Source: Mastigias papua (Eukaryota > Cnidaria > Scyphozoa > Rhizostomeae > Mastigiidae). Taken from it: DNA of 64,000 bases. Location of the stretch: NCBI GenBank assembly GCA_964019165.1, contig OZ025276.1, forward strand, positions 8,812,005 to 8,876,004, given 5' to 3'. The notes under the pieces are model-generated. The model saw only the letters and a program-made list of their open reading frames with translations, was not told where the DNA came from and searched no databases. Of the stretch, positions 42,953 to 57,456 are shown piece after piece (the stretch's first letter is position 1; every line of letters starts with the position of its first letter). The translations under genes and the position numbers were made by a program.

Positions 42953-45900
42953 TTAGTGAGTGATGTATTCCCCAAACCTCAAAGGGGGTCTTATATTCTG
43001 CCTAAGGTGGGCAGGACGGCTGAGGGTTTGAAGGTCTTGTTGCTGTTCCCGTGGGACCCCCTGGTCGCCAAGATTCCCCGTAGCTACGCTAATCTCGCCA
43101 GTTTCAGGAACAGGGCAAACTGGTTCCCCCTTGCCAAAAGGAATGGTGCACAGTTTGACATTATTGTGGTGAACTACAATATCTTTCCCTTTTTGTGGTC
43201 GAATTTTATAATTGACACCTTGAACAGAAACTATTTGGTAGGGCCCGATCCATCTCATACCAAATTTCCAGGTCTTGGGACGACGTAGCCATACGGCTTG
43301 CCCCACAGAAAAAGGCTTCCAGTTACAAGAAGAGGCATTTTGACGTTTCTGGACGTGTCGGCTATGAGCTAAATGTTCTTGTGCAGTCTGCTTAAGGCTG
43401 TAGAGTTGTTTTCTTAACGTGTCAGAGTATTCTGACTGCGTCTGGGGGTCCTTCAAAGGTAGGCCTAAATCTACTTCTAAGGGTGTCCTAGCAATGCGAC
43501 CGAAGACCAGTTCATAGGGACTGAAACCAGTGGATTCGTGACGGCTAGTGTTATATGAGTAAACAGCTAGATCAACCCATAAGTCCCAGTCATCCCTATG
43601 CGAAGACACGTATGCCGAAAGGACATCCTGTAATGTCCGATTTTGCCTTTCAACAAGACCGTCGCATTGTGGATGATAGGCGGTGGTGCGCGATTTACGG
43701 ATGCCCATGAGATCACAAATTTCTTGCATGACATTGCTTTCAAAATTACGGCCTTGATCGGAGTGCAAGACAGTAGGTGGACCAAATCTGCTGAATACCT
43801 TTGAAACTAGGATTTCTGCAACGGTGTGAGCTTTTTGATCCCTTGTAGGGAACACTTCACACCATTTTGTGAAGTGGTCCATGAGGACAAGAAGATGTTT
43901 ATTGCCACGACTTGTCTCAGGCAAAGGGCCCATATAATCCATGGCCCAAAATATAAAGGGCTCATTAACTTCGATGGGATGTAATGGAGCCTGTTTGTGT
44001 GTGGAATCTAACTTATACTGGGCACATGTGAAACAGTTTTTTACAAATGCTGTAATTTGTTGTGTCATTTTAGGCCAATAAAATCGCTCACGAGCACGTT
44101 GAAGAGTTCTTTTGACACCAAAATGGCCGGAAAAAGGGCTACAATGAATACCATCTAGGACAGATGCAACAAGGGCAGGAGGAATAACGAAAGCATATTT
44201 GAGAACGGAATTCTCGGCACTAAGCCGTTTAACTAAGAGACCATTATGAATAAATAAACTATCCCAGTCGTGCCAAAATACTCGTAAGTGAGGATCTTGG
44301 GCCCAGACGAAAAAGGGAGGCTTAGGCAGACCAAACGATTTAATTTCAAGAATTTTGCTAATGGAACGATCATTCATTTGAGCTTCTTGAAGGCTTTTAG
44401 CTGGGAATATAGACGTGGCACAGTTGGTAATAAAATCGGAAGGCAAACGGGATAAAGCATCGGCATTTTTATGTGCAACACCAGCCCTATGTTTGATGTC
44501 AAAGGAATGCTCTTGAAGTTGCATAACCCAACGAGCAATCCTACCTTTTGGCTCTACAGAATGCAGCCAACGTAAAGCACTATGATCAGTAACAAGAGTA
44601 AACTCACGGCCGAGCAGATATACACGAAAATGATCAACGGCAAAAACTACAGCTAGGGCCTCCTTTTCAGTGGCAGAATAGGCTTTCTCACGTGGCGTCA
44701 ATGGTCTACTAGCATACGAAATAGGGCGTTCGTTACCAAAGCTATCATACTGAGTAAGTACTGCCCCTAAGCCGAAATCGGAAGCATCGGTCTGTAAGAC
44801 GAATTTCTTATGAAAGTCAGGATATGCAAGAATTGGTGCTTGACACAATAAGGTCTTGAGTGTAACAAATGCATTGTGTTCAGGGACCCCCCAATGAAAT
44901 TTTGTGTGTTTTGTTGTTAAATGGACTAAGGGCGTTGCCAGTGCTGCAAAATTAGGAATGAATTTGCGGTAATAACCGACAAGGCCAAGGAAAGATCGGA
45001 GTTCTTCGAGATTTTTAGGATCTGGGAGTTTGAAAACAGCTTGTACTTTGCTGGGATCAGTATGGATACCTTTATTAGATACAACATGGCCTAAGTACTG
45101 GACACTAGTTGCGCCAAAAGTGCATTTTGAGGCTTTAACACGTAAATTATGTTGGCGAAATCGTTCTAAGACAAGAGATAAACGTTCACATTGTTGATCT
45201 ACAGAATTGGAAGGGATAATAACATCGTCAAAATAACACAAACAGGTTTCATAAGTCAAACCAGAGAGGACAATTTCAATGGCACGCTGGAATGTGGCAC
45301 AGCCATTGGAAACGCCAAATGGCATACGAAGAAACTCCCAAAGGCCCTCAGGTGTCGTGAATGCTGTTTTTTCTCTATCCCGGGGTTCCATGCTAAGTTG
45401 CCAATAACCGGACCTAAGATCTAGGGTGCTAAACATGGAGGCTCCTTGGAGGGAATCCAATAAATCATCAACCCTCGGTAAAGGGTGTGCATCTTTTCGT
45501 GTAACCGCATTGAGTTTACGATAATCCACACAAAAGCGAAATGAGCCATCCTTTTTTGTAACTAAAACGATTGGTGAAGCCCAGGGGGAGTGACTAGGTT
45601 GAATTACACCTTGGTTAAGCATATCAGAAACTTGTTTACTAGCTTCTTCCCTGTATGCATACGGTAAGCGCCGGGGAAGTTGTCGTATGGGTCTAGCATC
45701 CCCCGTATCAATTTTATGGGTGATAACGTCCGTATGACCTAAGGTTTTATCATCAAAAACGTCACAGTACTTTAACAATGTCTGCAATAAAACATCCCGC
45801 TCTGCAGGGCGCAAAGATTTACTTAACGAATTTTCCAATTGTTCTTTGACGTCAGAAGAGGAAGAGGCAGTCAAGGCGTGCACAAGGCAAGGTGAATTGT

Positions 45901-46708
45901 CAGGAAAGGGAATCGGGGCTTCGAAAAGAGGGCAAAATTCGCTAACTTTTTGACCTGCATGTAGTTGAACATCAAAACTAGCAGTGTTCATCAAACGAAC
46001 TAAAATAGACCGATTATGAGCTGGACTCACTGAATAAGCCGGGAGAACGCTACCTGTATTATTGGGGATGGGAGTTATCATACCTACCTGATCCGTATAG
46101 TTCTTAGGTAAACGTGCAGTAACTATTACTTCCGTACGTCCAGGAACGTTAAGGTTCTCTTTTAAAGTAACTGGGACAGGACCTTGAGAGGAAGACTGTA
46201 CAAGCAAACAAGACATAGAGGAGATGTCACCCCCCGACCCATCATCCCAGGGGGCAGATACAGGCTTAGTGGGCAAAAGGGGGGTTTCACCATGGGAACC
46301 AAGGAGGAAATAGTGACCGGTCCCGTTACAGGAAAGGCGTAACTTATTAGAAGTTAAAAAATCCCAACCTAAAATACATTGCAATGGTTGAAGCAGGTGG
46401 TCAGATACGAGAAAATCACCGGGGTACAAAAGTAATGAAGTAGTTGAAAAAGACAATGTAGTTCGCACTGTCCCGTGCACCGGAAGGCATTGACCGGTAA
46501 TGCCATAACATTTTTGAGAAGTCGTAGCTAAGTGTTGTTTGGGCCTAAGTTGTTCATAAATCTGGCGAGTAATGAAGGATTTCATTGATCCTGTGTCAAT
46601 CAATGCGTGGACTTCAACACCACCCAAAGAACAGCAAATAAGGGGCTGGTTGGAAACTGAAGGAGAAACAGTAAAAATACGGGGGTGACCTTCAAGCCCG
46701 CCCATCAT
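42953..46708 (-). CDS. Gypsy pol polyprotein
   Basis: A 1251-residue intact frame. Protease ALIDTGSMKSFI near residue 38. RT with FSTLDLRSGYWQLSM, the catalytic box CYFDDVII near 493 and LGLVGYYRKFIPNF. RNase H with LQTDASDFGLGAVLTQYD near 640. Integrase HHCC zinc motif (GHFGVKRTLQRARERFYW...CFTCAQYK, near 860-890), then the catalytic core AMDYMGPLPE near 926, HSDQGRNFES near 984 and the QCDGLVERQNRTLQD glutamate. The C terminus has a GPYQIVSVQGVNYKI module, not a clear chromodomain. The start ATG overlaps the gag stop as ATGA. It supplies all enzymes for reverse transcription and integration. Confidence 0.95.
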   Translation of the reverse strand: MMGGLEGHPRIFTVSPSVSNQPLICCSLGGVEVHALIDTGSMKSFITRQIYEQLRPKQHLATTSQKCYGITGQCLPVHGTVRTTLSFSTTSLLLYPGDFLVSDHLLQPLQCILGWDFLTSNKLRLSCNGTGHYFLLGSHGETPLLPTKPVSAPWDDGSGGDISSMSCLLVQSSSQGPVPVTLKENLNVPGRTEVIVTARLPKNYTDQVGMITPIPNNTGSVLPAYSVSPAHNRSILVRLMNTASFDVQLHAGQKVSEFCPLFEAPIPFPDNSPCLVHALTASSSSDVKEQLENSLSKSLRPAERDVLLQTLLKYCDVFDDKTLGHTDVITHKIDTGDARPIRQLPRRLPYAYREEASKQVSDMLNQGVIQPSHSPWASPIVLVTKKDGSFRFCVDYRKLNAVTRKDAHPLPRVDDLLDSLQGASMFSTLDLRSGYWQLSMEPRDREKTAFTTPEGLWEFLRMPFGVSNGCATFQRAIEIVLSGLTYETCLCYFDDVIIPSNSVDQQCERLSLVLERFRQHNLRVKASKCTFGATSVQYLGHVVSNKGIHTDPSKVQAVFKLPDPKNLEELRSFLGLVGYYRKFIPNFAALATPLVHLTTKHTKFHWGVPEHNAFVTLKTLLCQAPILAYPDFHKKFVLQTDASDFGLGAVLTQYDSFGNERPISYASRPLTPREKAYSATEKEALAVVFAVDHFRVYLLGREFTLVTDHSALRWLHSVEPKGRIARWVMQLQEHSFDIKHRAGVAHKNADALSRLPSDFITNCATSIFPAKSLQEAQMNDRSISKILEIKSFGLPKPPFFVWAQDPHLRVFWHDWDSLFIHNGLLVKRLSAENSVLKYAFVIPPALVASVLDGIHCSPFSGHFGVKRTLQRARERFYWPKMTQQITAFVKNCFTCAQYKLDSTHKQAPLHPIEVNEPFIFWAMDYMGPLPETSRGNKHLLVLMDHFTKWCEVFPTRDQKAHTVAEILVSKVFSRFGPPTVLHSDQGRNFESNVMQEICDLMGIRKSRTTAYHPQCDGLVERQNRTLQDVLSAYVSSHRDDWDLWVDLAVYSYNTSRHESTGFSPYELVFGRIARTPLEVDLGLPLKDPQTQSEYSDTLRKQLYSLKQTAQEHLAHSRHVQKRQNASSCNWKPFSVGQAVWLRRPKTWKFGMRWIGPYQIVSVQGVNYKIRPQKGKDIVVHHNNVKLCTIPFGKGEPVCPVPETGEISVATGNLGDQGVPREQQQDLQTLSRPAHLRQNIRPPLRFGEYITH

Positions 46709-47661
46709 TGAGGCACCCCGTTGAAGTTTAAAGAATACATACCGTTAGCTGGTTGCATCGTGTTGTGTCCTGGAAGGTGGCGATTATTGGCGCACTGGGG
46801 CTGAGTGTGGCCCCATCCTAAGCATAATGAACACTGTGTGTCCCAAGGGCATTCACGGGCGAAATGCCCCAGCATATTGCAATTGTAGCAACGTCTGCGA
46901 GTGCCAGCGGTAGAAGCTCTGGAAGGAAAACTTGACGGCTTTCCCCGTCCACGGACATCTGAAGGAGCAGCGGCGCGAGAAAGGTGCCGATGCGGCTCTT
47001 GCAGAGCAGGCGGAGATGCCAGTGAGGCACGCAGCTCTCTTTGGTCAGCCGTGAGAGCGGCCACAGCAGCGGTTAAGTCTGCAATTGAGGAGGCCAGGTG
47101 GTCAGAATTGGGGTGGCTGACGGATTCTCGGGATTGTACAGCATGTGTTGATGCGACATCTACGTCAGACTGGTGAACAGCACGGAAGCGCTGGACAAAT
47201 GACAGCATTTCAGCTAAAGAGGGTGTTGGGTTGTGGTCCAGCAAGCGTAGCCGTAAATCAGAGGGTAAACCCCTCATAAATTGTCGAGACAGCAAAGCAT
47301 CCCGGGCATCCACAGCAAGCTGAGGGTCCGCCTTGGAAAGGAGGTCCTTCAAATCCCAAAGGAATAGAGATGGATCTTCATGAGGCCGTAGACGGCGCTG
47401 CTCGAAGATAGTATAATGCTTTTCGCGGTCGACGGCAGGGCAAAGTGCCGCACGTAAGTGCTCCACCAAATGGGCAAAAGAATCCTTTTGATCTTCGTCC
47501 AGGGAGTAGTAGTGGGACGCGGCGGGGCCACGTAGAAAGGCCGGGAGAATAGCCAACTTTTTAGCATCAGTCCATCCATTGGCAGTGGCGCAGCAGTCAA
47601 ACTGACGTAACCATGAAGAAAAGTCTCCAGACTCAAACTTTTCAGGAGTGATCGAGGCCAT
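46705..47661 (-). CDS. Gypsy gag
   Basis: 318 residues from the first ATG at 47661 (MASITPEKFESGDFSSWLRQ). Upstream in-frame codons lack an ATG. The retrotransposon-gag fold is recognisable from RGPAASHYYSLDEDQKDSF and EHLRAALCP. A CCHC knuckle CYNCNMLGHFAREC and a second CSLCLGWGHTQPQC lie near the C terminus and would bind the element RNA. It ends four bases into pol. Confidence 0.92.
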   Translation of the reverse strand: MASITPEKFESGDFSSWLRQFDCCATANGWTDAKKLAILPAFLRGPAASHYYSLDEDQKDSFAHLVEHLRAALCPAVDREKHYTIFEQRRLRPHEDPSLFLWDLKDLLSKADPQLAVDARDALLSRQFMRGLPSDLRLRLLDHNPTPSLAEMLSFVQRFRAVHQSDVDVASTHAVQSRESVSHPNSDHLASSIADLTAAVAALTADQRELRASLASPPALQEPHRHLSRAAAPSDVRGRGKPSSFPSRASTAGTRRRCYNCNMLGHFARECPWDTQCSLCLGWGHTQPQCANNRHLPGHNTMQPANGMYSLNFNGVPQ

Positions 47662-47737
47662 AATGAAGAGCAGGCAACTAGCACAATAACGAAACAACAA
47701 AAAAATCCAAGCCTCTGGTCTGTACCTCTGTCACCAA

Positions 47738-47982
47738 TGTAACGTTACGGGGTTCAGCAGAACAGAGACGCAAGAAATAGTACACAGAATTTAACGTGAT
47801 CTTTTCTCTGATTATTCTGTATCTGATCTATATATTTTTCATTTCCAATTTTATATTGTACAGTCACATGCTCCCGATACCATGAGGCACGTGGCACTAG
47901 TGTCACATGCACATGATATCAGAAGGCACGTGAGAATCACTAGCATCATAATTATTAATGTAAAATGTCTATGTTCGTTACA
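47738..47982 (-). repeat. Gypsy 5' LTR
   Basis: 245 bp, promoter end of the element (transcribed toward lower coordinates). It is followed on the - strand by the primer-binding sequence (starting TTGGTGACAG at 47737). Confidence 0.93.
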
Positions 47983-48046
47983 AATACTAAAAACGATACA
48001 GAAAATAAAGCTGACTAACTCAGTCGTTCATATCTTTGTTGTTGAG

Positions 48047-51435
<3,389 letters not shown>

Positions 51436-53116
51436 TTTTTAGAATTCCCTTCAATGCAAAGAGCTGTTCTACCTAAAATCAAATAATTATATTGTTTTTC
51501 ATGGATTCTGTAACTTTCTCAGTTAAATTCTCAAAAATTCCTTTCGAGAACAATTATTCTTTGTTTCAGGGTTAAAACTACTTTTAAGACAACTAGCAAG
51601 ATTTCCTGAAAGAGAAACGGCATCTGTTGTGCAGGCTCGTCATAGAGCATCGATTCAACAGCATAAATTGAATGTCAATAGAAATTTTGAAAAATTGTGG
51701 TAATAGAGTGGAAAAAATAAGTAAAGGGAAATATAAAAGACTGAAACAAGACACATACCTTATCAAATCTCTCCAAAGCCAGGTTAACCTCGAAATAACT
51801 GATACAAAAGACATCTGTGAGATCCGCATTTAAGTAGACAACATCACCTTCTACTCAGCAATTAAAAGCGATCCAGTTTCTCCATGCCAAAAAACCAACG
51901 CAGGGGTATTCTTCTTTCTCTCGGTAGTACACATTTAACAGCAAAACATTCCATAAAATCCATAGCAACAACTTCTCACTACCCCCTTTCAGTAGATGTT
52001 ATAATGGGCACTGCAAATCTATGCTGCAACAAGAAAGGTCGTTCCGATAAGATGTGTGATTTATTCCTTGCAATTTTTGCAGCTGTCTAGTTGATTAGAA
52101 AGTCGTTTGTAAATGAAATGTGCAAAAACAAGTTCCTGAAAATGCGTTGGCACCTTAGACAATTAACATAAATATGCATCCTGCAACTATGAGGTACAAT
52201 TCAGTCATCATTGCAGTTGTTTTTTCATCCAAAAGAGGTCAAAATTCATGCATCATAAAAGTAATTACCACAACCCGAAAAACATACAGCTGAAATTGTC
52301 TACTTTACGAGCTTCTGCTGACAGAATCCTATATTTAATATAGTGTACATAGCCACGAGCTCATAACTAACATTAAATCACGCACGCAAATCAATATTAA
52401 TTACCTCGATTAAATGCTCATTCAGCATAATTGAACAATGAACCAGCGTTTCCTGGCACATTCCTACAATTGAAAAACCGTAAACAGGTATGACAAGAAA
52501 CATATGGACTTTAGACAAAACAAGGTTTAGCATGAGACTGTGCTCGAAACATTTTTGCCAGAATCTTTTAGCTTGTTCTTATTGTTTAACATAGCAAAAC
52601 TACCAAGTCAATGAATATCCTCCCCAATACATTTTGGCAGGAAATGAGGGGGCAAGTAAGACCCCGTTTACTCTGTATCGGTTCACTTTTTGATCCAATA
52701 CAAACACTGTTCCAAGCAATTATGTATACACTGTGCCGGAACAGTTTAGTTTCGTAGCGGATCACTTGCGAGTATGTAAACGAGAAGCTGCTCCGATACA
52801 ATCCTCGCAGTGAACTACAAGGTGATCCAAAACAAAGAAACTGGGTCTCACACAAAAACTCGGCAAATAAATTTCTGACAGATAAACTTCGTCAAAAAAA
52901 TTCCAACAATCTTCCAGAATGTCTTCAGGACAAAATTTCTTTGTCGATTTTTAACACAAATGATGCCAGGATACTACCAATATCCTAAGAAGCAGAACAT
53001 ACAGTTCCCTAGATATTCAGCATGGTATTCAGCCTGTAGGTACCGACCTTTGGAGGGATTTGAGGATCAAGCCATCCCTCCCGAAGCCTCATGATACAGA
53101 ACAGCAAACGTTTGTT

Positions 53117-53422
53117 TTTATAAGAGACCAGTTTATGAAACCGGTTAAGAAACTTTAGAAATTCTTGTTCCATCTTTCACAGTTTCGCAAACACATTTTT
53201 CCTCCACAAATGTAAAATTGTCCATTACAGTATTTTTTATGTGCTTAAAAGCCAATATGTCATATGGACACTAGAAAAAGGAATGTTTTCTACGTTTTGT
53301 TTTCATTTTCACTACAACTGTTTTCAGTAAATTAAGAAACTTTTAAGAAACCTCCAGAACTAACATGTGGCCAGAAAATAAGAAGCTTTCACTGCTAGGC
53401 CTTGAGCTAGGTCTCTTATAAA
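53117..53422. mobile_element. Inverted-repeat element, TTTATAAGAGACC family (copy B)
   Basis: Same element as 37342-37647, carried along by the duplication. Confidence 0.65.
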
Positions 53423-54714
53423 AAAGCGTACATTGCAATAGAATCGTGTAGGCGGTATATTTTCTAATTTTATTTACGTGAAGGCAAATGAAAAGAGATG
53501 CATCTAGCATTCAAGACAATGTACAGTTAAATTGTGAAAAAGCAGATGTAGAATGATTTGAAGTTGGCAATAAAAAGCAATTAGAATTATTTTTATCCAA
53601 CGATCATGACAATGAACTCAAGTCAGGAAGCAACAATGATGATGATGACGATAATGACGACGACGATGCTAGTGATGAGAGCTAGCCCATGGTTGGGGAC
53701 CTCCTCATGGTGGTGAGTGGGCACAGGGAGGCATTGCCCTTAAGTTGATGGCGATTCATCTCGCAGAGATTCAGAATTGAGGCAGATGCTGACCTGTAGC
53801 ACACTGCTCAACCAGGCCCCTTCAGCGAAAATTAGGCTCAGCAGCCTCAGGCTGCAGTTCTGATAAGTAGCTGTTGGGGGGCAACAGAGTGGATTGAGTG
53901 TAGCCAACTCAAGTACCTCTTCTAATCAAGTTGCAGGCAATTACTGGCCTCTCAGTCAACTCAGGCCCCACAAGGGGCATAATGGGAGAACAGACAAACA
54001 GATAGGTGATGGGATACACAATTTGGATTTCTGATGTCATATGTATTCGTTTCTTTATTTCTTAATCCCGTAAAAGCAAACGAAACGACCAACATGTTTT
54101 AATTGTGATATGATTGTGTTTTATACAGTTATTTTTTGTACAGTCATAGACTAAAAAGTAGCAACAAATGGTAACATACTAGCAGATGCGCACTACTAGT
54201 ACATGTCAGGCCTATCAACTAATGAAATCACTTGAGGGGGCAAGATGTCAAGAAGAATGTCAGAGGTACACTCTCCAAAGGGATTAAGAATTCATTCTAT
54301 TAAACCATCACCTACGTAATTGACTAGGTCTCTTATAAAAAAGCGTACATTGCAATAGAATCGTGTAGGCGGTATATTTTCTAATTTTATTTACGTGAAG
54401 GCAAATGAAAAGAGATGCATCTAGCATTCAAGACAATGTACAGTTAAATTGTGAAAAAGCTACGGTGGCCCAGAAGGGTCACGGCACACTCAACTGCTTC
54501 ACGGCAAACTCACTTTCTTTCACGGCAAACTCACTTTCTTTCACGGCAAACTCACTTTCTTTCACGGCAAACTCACTTTCTTTCACGGCAAACTCAACTT
54601 CTGTCACGGCAAACTCAACTTCTTTCACGGCAAACTCAACTTCTTTCACGGCAAACTCACCTTCTTTCAAGGGAATCCCCTTGAAATATCCGGTTACTTC
54701 CTATACAAGTATAT

Positions 54715-55020
54715 TACCGTAAATCCTCGAATTAGCCCCTGGGGGCTTATTTATTTTTGATGCTTTTTGGGTGGGGGCTTATTCAAGGGGGCTTATAAAA
54801 TTATTTGGCAAATGCCGTATAAAAAGCTCATTGTGAAAGTTCCTTTTATCCATACTATTACATGAACAGTAGAAATTTGAGCATTAGTCTTTGTGAAAGT
54901 CTTCATCATCATCAGGGGTGGGGGCTTATTCGAGGGGGGCTTATTAACAACTTGAAGTTCTAGCATGGGGCTTATTCAAGGGGGCTTATTCGAGGGGGGC
55001 TAATTCGAGGATTTACGGTA
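54715..55020. mobile_element. MITE, TACCGTAAA family, copy 3
   Basis: Perfect 20-bp inverted termini TACCGTAAATCCTCGAATTA, with TA at the edges. It lies inside the left arm of the 54461-55945 element, whose arm homology continues on both sides. Orientation is opposite to copy 2. Confidence 0.92.
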
Positions 55021-55089
55021 TAGTTCTGTACAAAATGGAATCAACAGAGGAAAGACTGATAAAAGAACATTTATACATGGGCTTTGAGT

Positions 55090-55224
55090 CAGGCCCCGTA
55101 GCCAGCTTGCATTCGCAAGGGGGGTACAGCCAACATATATAATAGATATATTTATATACTTCATGTCTTTAGAGAAGGCACAGAGTCCTTGCTAGCCCCC
55201 CAGGCCTCCTTGGCTAAGGGCCTG
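55090..55224. mobile_element. 135-bp hAT-like MITE
   Basis: Short imperfect inverted ends CAGGCCCCGTAGCC and (reverse complement) CAGGCCCTTAGCC. Perfect 8-bp duplication CTTTGAGT at 55082-55089 and 55225-55232. The matching place in the right arm of the host element is uninterrupted (near 55620), confirming the insertion. An 8-bp duplication with CAGG ends is typical of hAT. Confidence 0.85.
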
Positions 55225-56091
55225 CTTTGAGTACAAGGAGATTCTGTCTAATATGAAAGAAAGGCACACAATCTCGCTGAGTTTATCTGGGCTGAAAAGG
55301 CACTAGAAAATATTTGGCCAAAAACGGGAAACAGTCGATGAGTTCATTTCGATGAGTTCATCAATTTCTCGCTGGATTTTTTCTACAGCACGCCTGGGAA
55401 CGATGGTTCCTTGCTTTTTCAGACGATGCCAAACGAAACGATATCCAACTAATGAGCCTGGGCCATCCAAGATCAATGTTATTTGTCACTTGAGTTCTTC
55501 TTCAGTTAATTCACTGTTTCTTCGTTTCAGGCCACAGTATTTTTCAAGTGTCTTTTCAGCCCAGATAAACTCAACGTGATTTTGTGCCTTTCTTTCAGAA
55601 TAGACAGAATCTCCTTGTACTTAAAGCAAATGTAAAAATATTTTCTTATCAGTCCTTCCTCCGTTGGTTCCATTTTGTAGAGAAACTGCAATATATTTGT
55701 ATTGGAAGTAATCGGATATTTCAAGGGGATTCCCTTGAAAGACAGTGAGTTTGCCGTGAAAGAAGTTGAGTTTGCCGTGAAAGAAGTTGAGTTTGCCGTG
55801 AGAGAAAGTGAGTTTGCCGTGAAAGAAAGTGAGTTTGCCGTGAAAGAAAGTGAGTTTGCCGTGAAAGAAAGTGAGTTTGCCGTGAAAGAAAGTGAGTTTG
55901 CCGCGAAAGAAGTTGAGTTTGCCGTGACCCTTCTGGGCCACCGTAAAAAGCAGATGTAGAATGATTTGAAGTTGGCAATAAAAGGCAATTAGAATTATTT
56001 TTATCCAACGATCATGACAATGAACTCAAGTCAGGAAGCAACAATGATGATGATGACGATAATGACGACGACGGTGCTAGTGATGAGAGCT

Positions 56092-56328
56092 GCTCGGTCA
56101 TGACTTCATACCTTCTCGTTGGGTACCGAGCGGACAGGGGAAACCCTGACAAAAGGAAGTCAAAGGGGGCCTCAAAGAAGCGAGAATCATACTGGTATCA
56201 ATCGTTTGATCTCGTGGAAAGAGGATCTCAACGGAGGGACAGTCACCTTGCCAATGTCTGGAGCTCCTTAAAGCTATCGTCGGCCTACAATGCGGTGCAT
56301 TGTGTCACTGACCCGAGTGATGAGAGCT
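56092..56328. mobile_element. 237-bp insertion with 13-bp direct repeat, copy C only
   Basis: AGTGATGAGAGCT occurs at 56079-56091 and again at 56316-56328. Copies A and B have it once with no DNA between. The inserted DNA is GC-richer than its surroundings and open in one + frame (56100-56330, with RADRGNPDKRKSKGASKKRE), which I do not recognise. The long direct repeat points to retroposition, although no poly-A is present. Confidence 0.75.
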
Positions 56329-57456
56329 AGCCCATGGTTGGGGACTTCCTCATGGTGGTGAGTGGGCACAGGGAGGCGTTGCCCTTAAGTTGATGGCGAT
56401 TCATCTCGCAGAGATTCAGAATTGAGGCAGATGCTGACCTGTAGCACACTGCTCAACCAGGCCCCTTCAGCGAAAATTAGGCTCAGCAGCCTCAGGCTGC
56501 AGTTCTGATAAGTAGCTGTTGGGGGCAACAGAGTGGATTGAGTGTAGCCAACTCAAGTACCTCTTCTAATCAAGTTGCAGGCAATTACTGGCCTCTCAGT
56601 CAACTCAGGCCCCACAAGGGGCATAATGGAGAACAGACAAACAGATAGGTGATGGGATACACAATTTGGATTTCTGATGTCATATGTATTCGTTTCTTTA
56701 TTTCTTAATCCCATAAAAGCAAACGAAACGACCAACATGTTTTAATTGTGATATGATTGTGTTTTATACAGTTATTTTTTGTACAGTCATAGACTAAAAA
56801 GTAGCAACAAATGGTAACATACTAGCAGATGCGCACTACTAGTACATGTCAGGCCTATCAACTAATGAAATCACTTGAGGGGGCAAGATGTCAAGAAGAA
56901 TGTCAGAGGTACACTCTCCAACGGGATTAAGAATTCATTCTATTAAACCATCACCTATGTTGAGGTACATAATTCAGTTTATCAAAATTAGAACTATTCA
57001 GAGCATCTCCAAATACAATCTCAGCAAACTATTTGGGGCACTGCCTTCCCTGCCTCTTCCCACCTCCAATGGGCCCGGTACATGGAGCTAGAATACTCCT
57101 ATTTTTTTATGGGCAGCCACAAAGATCATGAATAAATAGGAAGATAACATGGTTATCAATAACATCTCAGACCAGTCGGTAAAACCTATAAATATAACAG
57201 TGTTCATACACATCCCGCCTGATGTTTTTCCTGACTTTTCCTGACTTTTTTCTTGAAAATGAAGTTGTTTTTTCTGACTACATGTCAGAAATAAATAATA
57301 TTTTTCCTGACTAACGGGTGTGACAAATGACGCAAGCGACCAACCCATCTTTCAAAACCAAGTAATTGAGCACATTGTTCCAAATTGCATAAGAAAAGGA
57401 GGCTCTTTGCTCAACTGGAACAAAAATATCATAAACTGTACAACATGTAGAGCAGT

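Larger units (their letters stand above)
42676..47982 (-). mobile_element. Intact Ty3/Gypsy LTR retrotransposon
   Basis: LTRs of 245 bp flank intact gag and pol frames. The target duplication AATA lies at 42672-42675 and 47983-47986. Copy A holds the unoccupied site (around 32894) reading straight through, confirming the boundaries. The TTGGTGACAGAGG primer-binding region follows the 5' LTR. One mismatch between LTRs makes this a very young insertion, later than the A/B duplication. Confidence 0.95.
54461..55945. mobile_element. Inverted-repeat element with 21-bp arm repeats and transposase remnants (TAYGG group)
   Basis: Termini TACGGTGGCCCAGAAGGGTC are mirrored exactly. The 6-bp duplication AAAAGC flanks it (54455-54460 and 55946-55951). 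Copies A and B show the empty site (GTGAAAAAGCAGATG, near 37758 and 53536). Each arm has about nine units of a 21-bp repeat (CACGGCAAACTCACTTTCTT), then shared sequence that on the inward-reading strand encodes ME(P/S)TEE.LI and KYKEILSILKERHKITLSLS. This is the N-terminal helix-turn-helix region of an integrase-core transposase seen in fish and cnidarian DNA transposons. The right arm continues to LVGYRFVWHRLKKQGTIVP. The catalytic core is missing. Two smaller MITEs sit inside. Confidence 0.88.
54324..57456. repeat. Segmental duplication, partial copy C
   Basis: Corresponds to 37632-39039 of copy A, interrupted by the element at 54461-55945 and by a 237-bp insertion (56092-56328). It directly follows copy B. 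It includes the end of the LINE at 38905-40730, which copy B lacks, so C derives from an A-like template. Confidence 0.88.

Noticed and set aside
54405..55988. Open frames of FTANSLS-like heptapeptides on both strands
   Set aside because: They translate the 21-bp repeats of a transposon arm in several frames. The repeat is DNA-level.
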